Below, piece by piece: positions 35,847 through 41,268 of a DNA stretch of 41,268 nucleotides (position 1 is its first letter; the number at the start of each line of letters is the position of its first letter). Both the position numbers and the translations under genes were made by a program. This stretch comes from Planctomycetota bacterium. Lineage in GTDB: Bacteria > Planctomycetota > UBA8742 > UBA2392. The stretch is from assembly GCA_020848275.1 (NCBI GenBank), contig JADLAK010000083.1, positions 1 through 41,268 of the forward strand, read 5' to 3'. The notes under the pieces were generated by a model. The model worked only from the letters and a program-made list of their open reading frames with translations, ran no database searches and was not told the DNA's origin.

Positions 35847-36898
35847 TCCAGCGGCAGATCAACGCCCGGGTTGCGTGCCGCAATCAGGTTGTTGAGCGCA
35901 TCCTTCAGCCCCGAAACGTCGCTGAAGGATTCGTAGCGGCTGGTTTTGGTATCGGCATCCACCACCACGCAATAGTTGCACATGAAGCAGATGAACACGA
36001 CTGCGGTTTCTTTGCCCTTTTTCGCGACCAGCGCGTGGTGCGGGTCGTAGCACAAGGCGCCATCGGCGTCAGACCCAATACCGTCGTACACACGCGACAC
36101 CATGGCCGAGCGGGCGCTCTTGCGGTTGATGGCAGTCTTGGCGTGCACCTGGGTCCCGGCCTCCAGGTCCTTGATGGCTGCGGCCAGCGGATCGGCCTTG
36201 CGTCCGTAACCCCAGTCCCGGTAATGGCCGGCGCTGATGTGGTAGACGGCGATGCTGTCGGGGTTGTCAAAAACTTCGCGGGCCTTCTTGGTCACGACTT
36301 CCTGGAGACGTTTTTCATCGCGCTTGACGGGCTCGCGGTTGCCGTGGCCCTCGGCGACCAAGCCGACACCTGCGTCCTTGAGCAGTTTGTCGAACTTGGC
36401 CTGCAAACCGCCGGGCTCGCCCCAGCTCACGTACTTGGCTTCGGTGGTCGTTCCGTCGATGTTCACCGCGTAGCTGCACTGGAAGCAGACGTGGATGGCG
36501 GCCGCCTGGTTCTCTTTGCCGCGCACTACCACCACGTGGCGCGGGATATAGCAGTGGGCGGGCTCGCCGGGTTGCTCGAAGCCCTTGAACAGGAGGTCGG
36601 CGATCTCCTTGCGGTCTTTTTCCTCCTTAATCAACACTCTGCCCATTACGCCGTCGCTTTCCTCAAGTGCCTCAAGGCAGCTTGCCAGCGGCGTGGGTTT
36701 GTTCTCATTGCCATAGCCCCACGCGGAGTAGACGTTGGGTTCAACGGAATACAGTGTCATCTCAAAGGCCGGCAGCGCGACGATCTCCTTGAACGTCAGG
36801 TTGCGCTTCATGTCCTTGGCCGGGGCGTCCGCCGCTGTAGCAAGGCCGCCCGCGACTACCAGCAACGTTGCGGCCGCAAGTCCGGTCATAGCTCTCAT
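35843..36898 (-). CDS. Exported protein with duplicated WGYG / CFxCxY module
   Basis: I do not recognise the family. The protein has a signal peptide ending near ATA-ADA and two copies of a module of about 125 residues (about 48-177 and 218-343, counted from the ATG at 36904). Both share WGYG, then CY.P.H, then CF.C.Y (CFQCSY and CFMCNY). The Cys pairs in C-x-x-C spacing could bind metal or haem or form disulfides; an exported location favours metal or redox use. ATG at 36898 is preferred over 36904 because GAGG lies about 9 nt upstream of the former and only 3 nt from the latter. It is transcribed divergently from rsmA, 44 bp away. Confidence 0.78.
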   Translation of the reverse strand: MRAMTGLAAATLLVVAGGLATAADAPAKDMKRNLTFKEIVALPAFEMTLYSVEPNVYSAWGYGNENKPTPLASCLEALEESDGVMGRVLIKEEKDRKEIADLLFKGFEQPGEPAHCYIPRHVVVVRGKENQAAAIHVCFQCSYAVNIDGTTTEAKYVSWGEPGGLQAKFDKLLKDAGVGLVAEGHGNREPVKRDEKRLQEVVTKKAREVFDNPDSIAVYHISAGHYRDWGYGRKADPLAAAIKDLEAGTQVHAKTAINRKSARSAMVSRVYDGIGSDADGALCYDPHHALVAKKGKETAVVFICFMCNYCVVVDADTKTSRYESFSDVSGLKDALNNLIAARNPGVDLPLD

Positions 36899-36942
36899 GT
36901 TCATTTTCCTCAGGGTTCGCTATATCAGACGCTTTACCACCG

Positions 36943-38001
36943 ATGGAAGTTCCGGAAATCATGCTCAAGCTCGCTGAATTGAAATCCCTGCTCGCGCGGC
37001 ACGGTATCCGGCCGCACAAGCGCATGGGCCAGAACTTCCTGGCCGACGGCAACATGCTGCGCGCGATCGTGCGTGATGCCGAAGTCGACAAGCGTTCGTG
37101 CGTGCTCGAAATCGGCACCGGCGCGGGCAGCCTTGCCTCCGCCCTGTGCGAAGAGGCGGGGCTGGTGATCACCGTCGAGGCTGACCGCGGCATGTATAAT
37201 GTCGCCAGCGACGCGTTGAGCGACGCCAAAAACGTCGTGATGCTGCAGGCCAACGCGCTGGATGCCGACGAAACGTCGCTGAACCCCGAACTAGCGGGCT
37301 TGATCCACGCCTACATCGCCCATGGCATGCTCGATGTCGAAAGTTGCACCTTTGACGCCGCAAACGTGCAGATTGCGGGCAATACGCCGAAGCTTTCGAC
37401 GCTGCGCTGCGTCTCGAACTTGCCCTACAGCGCCGCGGGCCCGATCATCACCGCGCTGCTGGAGTCGTCGCTGACCTTTGAGCGCATCGTCGTGATGGTG
37501 CAATACGAAGTCGGCGAAAAACTCTGCGCCAGGGTCGGCGGCAGCGCCTATGGCATCCTTTCGCTGATCCGCGCGCAGTTCGCCGATGCCCGCATTTTGC
37601 GCCGCGTGCCAAGCCGCGTTTTCTGGCCGCGGCCCAAGGTCGACAGCGCCGTGGTCGAGCTTCGCCCCTTCAAGAAGCCCGACAAAGCCGCCTATTTGCG
37701 CCTGAAAAACCTCGCCCACGTGCTTTTCCAGCACCGGCGCAAACAGGGCGCAAACGCGCTGGCCTACGCGCTGGACGTGCCGGCGCCCACCGCCGATGCG
37801 TGGCTGGTCGCCGCAGGCGCCGATCCCAATGCCCGGCCCGAGGACATCCCGCACGGCGCGTTGCAACGCCTCGCGGACTTGCCGGACCTCGCCAACCTCG
37901 TGCGCGACCGCGCCCGGCGCCAAAGCGACCGCGCGCTCGAAAAATCGGCCCGCGCGGCGGCCCGCGCACGCTGGCGCAAACCCAAGGACGAAGAAGAATA
38001 G
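36943..38001 (+). CDS. rsmA: 16S rRNA dimethyladenosine transferase (RsmA/KsgA), enlarged
   Basis: This 352-residue SAM-dependent methyltransferase dimethylates two adjacent adenines near the 3' end of 16S rRNA. Seen are KRMGQNFLAD (27-36), the SAM-binding LEIGTGAGSLA (about 55-65), the E of VITVEAD, the catalytic NLPYSAAGPI, and PRVFWPRPKVDSAVV-like sequence (SRVFWPRPKVDSAVV). The usual length is about 270. The excess lies in roughly 35-40 extra residues before NLPY (about 110-160) and a basic Arg/Lys/Ala-rich tail of about 35 residues. ATG 36943 is used; ATG 36961 is an alternative. The acyltransferase gene starts 4 bp after its stop. Confidence 0.93.
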   Translation: MEVPEIMLKLAELKSLLARHGIRPHKRMGQNFLADGNMLRAIVRDAEVDKRSCVLEIGTGAGSLASALCEEAGLVITVEADRGMYNVASDALSDAKNVVMLQANALDADETSLNPELAGLIHAYIAHGMLDVESCTFDAANVQIAGNTPKLSTLRCVSNLPYSAAGPIITALLESSLTFERIVVMVQYEVGEKLCARVGGSAYGILSLIRAQFADARILRRVPSRVFWPRPKVDSAVVELRPFKKPDKAAYLRLKNLAHVLFQHRRKQGANALAYALDVPAPTADAWLVAAGADPNARPEDIPHGALQRLADLPDLANLVRDRARRQSDRALEKSARAAARARWRKPKDEEE

Positions 38002-38005
38002 CGCC

Positions 38006-38851
38006 ATGGGCGACAACGCCGAGACGATTGCGTGGGACGAAATCGACGCCTGGCGCCGTACGGGCGGCAACTCGCGACTGGCGTTTTCGCTCAAGGAACG
38101 CCTGATGGTCGGCGCGGCGTCGCTGCTGTTCCGCTTCACAGGACGCCTGGTCTGGACCACCACCCGCTGGGAGGTCGACGACCCCGTGGACGTGTGCGGC
38201 GACATGCTGTCCGGGCGCAAAAATTACATCCTGGCCTGCTGGCACAACCGGCTGATCGGCGTGACGCTGTTTCTGGGCAACACGGTGTGCCGCCGCAACT
38301 TCAATGCGCGCGTCGGCCCCATGGTCTCGGAGAGCCTGGATGGCGAGATGATCGCGCGTTGCGTGCGCGACCTGGGCGGCGAAAACGTGCGCGGGTCGAG
38401 TTCACGCCGCGGCGCGGAAGCCCTGCGCGACGGCATCGAGGAAGTGCGGCGCGGGCTGAACATCGTGGTCACCGCCGACGGCCCCAAGGGCCCGCGCTAC
38501 GAGCTTAAGCCCGGCGTGGTGATGCTGGCCAAGCTCAGCGGGGCGCCGATTGTGCCCGTGATGTGGAGTTGCGACCACACAGCCCAGTTTCATCGAAGCT
38601 GGGACCAACTGCTGGTCCCGCTGCCCCGCGCGCGGCTGAATTTTCGGCTGGGCGAACCCTTTACGGTGCCGGCGGACGCCGATGCGCGCGGCATCGCGCG
38701 GGCGCGCCGCGAACTTGAGGCGCAGATGGGCCAGATGACGCGCGATGCGGACCTCAAGACGGCAATTACCTGGCAGATTCCCAAGCCGAAGGCCGGCGAG
38801 CGCCTCAAGAAGCGCAAGGTCATCACCGTTGCAGCCGACAAGCGCATGTAA
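38006..38851 (+). CDS. DUF374-type lysophospholipid acyltransferase-like protein
   Basis: This 281-residue protein belongs to the LPLAT superfamily, DUF374 branch. It has one membrane-associated N-terminal segment (MVGAASLLFRFTGRLVW), the ACWHNRL block, the SSSRRGAEALRDGI motif and TADGPKGPRYELKPGVV, which are characteristic of DUF374. The family is thought to transfer acyl groups to lipid A or other lipids, in part by analogy with LpxL. It starts 4 bp after the rsmA stop, so the two share a transcript. A C-terminal basic tail of about 40 residues is beyond the core domain. Confidence 0.9.
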   Translation: MGDNAETIAWDEIDAWRRTGGNSRLAFSLKERLMVGAASLLFRFTGRLVWTTTRWEVDDPVDVCGDMLSGRKNYILACWHNRLIGVTLFLGNTVCRRNFNARVGPMVSESLDGEMIARCVRDLGGENVRGSSSRRGAEALRDGIEEVRRGLNIVVTADGPKGPRYELKPGVVMLAKLSGAPIVPVMWSCDHTAQFHRSWDQLLVPLPRARLNFRLGEPFTVPADADARGIARARRELEAQMGQMTRDADLKTAITWQIPKPKAGERLKKRKVITVAADKRM

Positions 38852-38898
38852 TCGAATGGTGGTGCATCAGTTTGGCCAAACAGGGTCGACGCGTTGTG

Positions 38899-39008
38899 GC
38901 TGAGGTCTCCAGACCTCAGCAGTGGCGAGCCCAAAGGCTCGCTACAGTCGTGCGGCTGCGCCGCACGACACTGGGGTTCTTCCTGAGAAACGCGTTGCGT
39001 TTCTCAGG
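38899..39008. repeat. Array of four perfect hairpins
   Basis: Four strong palindromes lie in a row: GCTGAGGTCT/AGACCTCAGC (38899-38920, 2-nt spacer), GCGAGCC/GGCTCGC (38925-38942, loop CAAA), GTCGTGCGGC/GCCGCACGAC (38947-38969, loop TGC) and CCTGAGAAACGC/GCGTTTCTCAGG (38982-39008, loop GTT). The stem sequences are unrelated to one another, and no T tract follows any of them. The array occupies the 293-bp gap between the acyltransferase gene and the next plus-strand gene. The rest of that gap shows no gene. Confidence 0.85.
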
Positions 39009-39144
39009 TTCGCTCCCGTCGGTCGCCCCCAGCCACAGGGCAAACTGATGCACTACCAATCGAACTGCGGTCTGGCAGGCTGCCGCCCGTACTAGGTAGA
39101 CTGTCCGACTGCGAGAAAACGGCGGTTTCGGTATTGAGGAGCAT

Positions 39145-41052
39145 ATGGGCAACAAGTGGCAGATACCCGTCTATGTGATCGTGATTGCGCTGGCGGCGTT
39201 TTTGATCTGGAATTTCGTCAAGCCTCCATCGGCCAACGGCGACAACAGCGCCGACAACGTTGCCAAGGATAAGGGCGAGGACAGGCCGGCGGCCGAACCG
39301 AAGCGCTCCAAGCCACAGCCACCGCAATTCGCGCCGGGCCCGGGTCCGTTTGTAAGCGGCAAGCTCCCTGAGCCGATGAAGCTCGACCAGCCCCTGCGCC
39401 GCAACATTGTTTCCGGGCGCGTGGTCGAAACTGACGGCGGCGCGGGCGTCAAAGACGCCAAGATCAGCTTTGTCGGCCAGGGCGACATTGCGCCCTTCCG
39501 AGGCGTGGGCTATTCCGGCCAGGACGGCACTTTCCGCTTCCTCGTCTACGAGACCTCAACTTCGCCGGCTAACCCGACGGGCAAGTCCCAGGGCCGCGTG
39601 CATGTGGCCTCGCCCGATGGCCGCGGCATCGTGACCGAATTCGTCGATTGCGACCCGACAGCGCCCATCAGCCTGCGCGACATCGTGCTGCGCAACCAGG
39701 CGACGATTTCCGGCCAGGTGCTGGACCCCAGCGGCCAGCCCGCCCGCGGTGTGTGCGTGAACCTCCGCTCGAACGTCGGCCTGAACGTCCTCGACACAAC
39801 CCGCACGCCCTACCTGATCCGCACCACGCCCGTGTACACCAGCGCCATTGCCGATGACAGCGGCAAATACGAGTTCCGCGGCCTCGACCCCTGCGCCTAC
39901 CGCCTTTCCGTCGAGCATTGCTATTACGGCATGTCGCCCTTTGTCGAAGTCGACGCTGCGCGCGGCGGCGCCTTCTGGCAGGACCTCAAGCTGCGCCGCG
40001 AAAACCACGTTCGCGGGATTGTTGCCGATCCCAAGGGCAGGCCGATGCCCGGCGTGGTGGTGCGGCTGGTGTTCCCGCTGCCGGCGTCGATCACGGGTGA
40101 GGGTGGAACTCAGCCTGACTCGGCGTCAGACCCGATGTTCGCACCCGACAAGCCGATAGATCCCAACCTTCCCCCGGAAGAGCGCAAGAAGGCGATTGAC
40201 GACCGCAACAAGAAGCGCCGCGAAGAGCGCGAAAAGAAGGCCAAAGAACCGGGCAGGCAGGGTTTTAACAAGGATAAGTCCAAGGCTGAGCCCTCCAGGC
40301 CCAAGCCCGACAAGCTGCCGGAACCGCAGGCGATCAAGTCGATCACCAACGAGTTCGGCGAGTACGGCTTCACCGACCTCGATGACCAGGATTACATCCT
40401 GCAGGCCATGGCCGGCGGCAACAGCACCGAAGCGCTGGGCGTGAAGATCAACATGCCGGACTACAAGCTTGAGCTTGCGCAGAGCAACCTCTACCAGGGC
40501 GCCGTGATCGACAGTGAGACCGGCAAACCGATTACGCGCTACGATGTCCGCGAAACGGGCTTTGGCACCGCCGGTGCGGCGGGTGAGGTCAAGCCGTCGC
40601 CCCTGGATCGCATCAGCGAAAACTCGGGCCTGCGTTTCCACGCCGAGGGCAAGTTCTCGATCTTCAACCTTGACCGCAAGACGCGCGTGCGAGTGTGCGC
40701 TCCGGGCTATGTCATGCGCAGCGAAAACGTCATGGACCTCAAAGCCGGTGAGGAGCGCGCGCAGGAGTTCAAGCTCGACCCGCTTTGCGAGTTGACGCTG
40801 AACGTGCGCCAGGCCATGCAGCCCGAGGACGCCAAGGGCGTGGCGCTGCCGCTCGAGCCCGTGATCATCTATTACCAGGGCGGGCTGGCGTTCCTGGCCT
40901 CGACCGACGACCTGGGCCAGGTGCGGCTGCCGGCGGTGATGCCGGGTAACTACGACATTCAGGTGCAACGCGCCGACGGCAAGCTGTTGTCGGGCCGCAT
41001 GATAGTGCCGGCCAAGGCCAAAGAATCGCTGCAGGTGATCCTGAAGGGCTAA
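39145..41052 (+). CDS. Membrane-anchored protein with carboxypeptidase-regulatory-like repeats
   Basis: This 635-residue protein has one N-terminal membrane segment (about 7-24), a Pro/Lys-rich linker and then several beta-sandwich units of the carboxypeptidase-regulatory (CarboxypepD_reg) or SdrB type. These show recurring phrases such as ISGQVLDPSGQPARGVCV, GKYEFRGLDPCAYRLSV, VRGIVADPKGRPMPGVVV and GEYGFTDLDDQDYIL. A charged Lys/Arg/Pro segment (about 340-395) separates the middle units. It probably projects from the membrane as a structural or binding protein; no enzyme motif is seen. The start at 39145 has GAGGAG just upstream. A strong terminator follows at 41067. Confidence 0.88.
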   Translation: MGNKWQIPVYVIVIALAAFLIWNFVKPPSANGDNSADNVAKDKGEDRPAAEPKRSKPQPPQFAPGPGPFVSGKLPEPMKLDQPLRRNIVSGRVVETDGGAGVKDAKISFVGQGDIAPFRGVGYSGQDGTFRFLVYETSTSPANPTGKSQGRVHVASPDGRGIVTEFVDCDPTAPISLRDIVLRNQATISGQVLDPSGQPARGVCVNLRSNVGLNVLDTTRTPYLIRTTPVYTSAIADDSGKYEFRGLDPCAYRLSVEHCYYGMSPFVEVDAARGGAFWQDLKLRRENHVRGIVADPKGRPMPGVVVRLVFPLPASITGEGGTQPDSASDPMFAPDKPIDPNLPPEERKKAIDDRNKKRREEREKKAKEPGRQGFNKDKSKAEPSRPKPDKLPEPQAIKSITNEFGEYGFTDLDDQDYILQAMAGGNSTEALGVKINMPDYKLELAQSNLYQGAVIDSETGKPITRYDVRETGFGTAGAAGEVKPSPLDRISENSGLRFHAEGKFSIFNLDRKTRVRVCAPGYVMRSENVMDLKAGEERAQEFKLDPLCELTLNVRQAMQPEDAKGVALPLEPVIIYYQGGLAFLASTDDLGQVRLPAVMPGNYDIQVQRADGKLLSGRMIVPAKAKESLQVILKG

Positions 41053-41066
41053 CGATTGAGCAACGC

Positions 41067-41103
41067 AAAAACAAACCCCGGCCAGAGCCGGGGTTTGTTT
41101 TTT
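41067..41103 (+). terminator. Strong intrinsic terminator
   Basis: AAACCCCGGC-CAGA-GCCGGGGTTT forms a 10-bp core, extended by CAAAAA/GTTTTTT pairing to about 16 bp, and ends in a run of T. It lies 14 bp after the stop of the carboxypeptidase-regulatory-like gene. The A-rich left arm could make it work in both directions. Confidence 0.95.
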
Positions 41104-41181
41104 GTGGCGCAGGTCGAATTAACAGAGTCCCGCGCGTCAGCGCATTGGTATCTACACAACTTTGGTGATCGATGGCTTTTA

Positions 41182-41266
41182 GGCGCGTAGCGCCGTCAGT
41201 TCTTTAGCCGCCACCGTCAGGTGGTGGATATCTGTCAACATAAGACATTCCAAGGCGCGAAGCGCC
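41182..41266. repeat. Pair of GGCGC-N3-GCGCC palindromes around CCACC hairpin
   Basis: GGCGC-GTA-GCGCC (41182-41194) and GGCGC-GAA-GCGCC (41254-41266) flank a CCACC-GTCA-GGTGG hairpin (41211-41224). The two outer copies share GGCGCG-N-AGCGCCG. The second copy reaches the window end, so the element is probably cut off. No gene is seen in 41104-41268. Confidence 0.6.
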
Positions 41267-41268
41267 GA

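Overview
This is a GC-rich bacterial window with no phylogenetic marker gene that fixes the taxon. The gene set points tentatively to Planctomycetota or a neighbouring lineage: an exported-protein-rich inventory, a MoxR/DUF58/VWA membrane cluster with a GATase-like VWA protein, a poly-HAMP hybrid kinase, carboxypeptidase-regulatory-like repeats and many palindromic intergenic repeats. No phage, transposase, CRISPR array or rRNA was seen. One tRNA gene, tRNA-Arg(CCG), is present.

Region 1 (145-9943, minus strand) is a four-gene signalling operon. Its order of transcription is: a 2061-residue soluble hybrid histidine kinase with 11 near-identical 92-residue HAMP-pair repeats, GAF, kinase and three receivers; a receiver-PAS-kinase; a stand-alone Rcp1-like receiver; and a receiver-kinase-receiver hybrid. 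Neighbouring genes overlap or lie within 13 bp of each other, which suggests one phosphorelay.

Region 2 (10275-27973, plus strand) is a tightly packed, roughly 18-kb run. It starts with an NHL-repeat lipoprotein and a three-gene ABC importer of the ferric-iron/thiamine architecture. It continues with a membrane protein, an ABC-2 exporter (ATPase and permease), a coiled-coil membrane protein, a VWA/GATase-like membrane protein, MoxR, DUF58 and a BatA-like VWA protein. Many junctions are ATGA or GTGA overlaps. The coiled-coil gene is split by a single in-frame TGA at 20746. Reading continues in the same frame as U/stop-E-G-C, and a perfect 7-bp GC hairpin with a GGC loop lies 11 nt downstream. 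This is a candidate selenocysteine codon with a SECIS-like element, and I consider it the most interesting observation here. A nonsense mutation or sequencing error remains possible.

Region 3 (27974-34130) holds a 114-bp nested palindrome, tRNA-Arg and minus-strand genes: an exported protein with a degenerate gluzincin-like core, a free-standing NIL-domain protein, adenylosuccinate synthetase (purA), an LCAT-like lipase and an RluD-family pseudouridine synthase.

Region 4 (34245-41268) holds an APH-kinase/P-loop fusion, an exported protein with an internally duplicated CFxCxY module, an enlarged RsmA/KsgA, a DUF374-type acyltransferase and a membrane-anchored protein with carboxypeptidase-regulatory-like folds that ends at a strong intrinsic terminator. 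Intergenic spaces carry several kinds of palindromic repeat, including an array of four perfect hairpins at 38899-39008.
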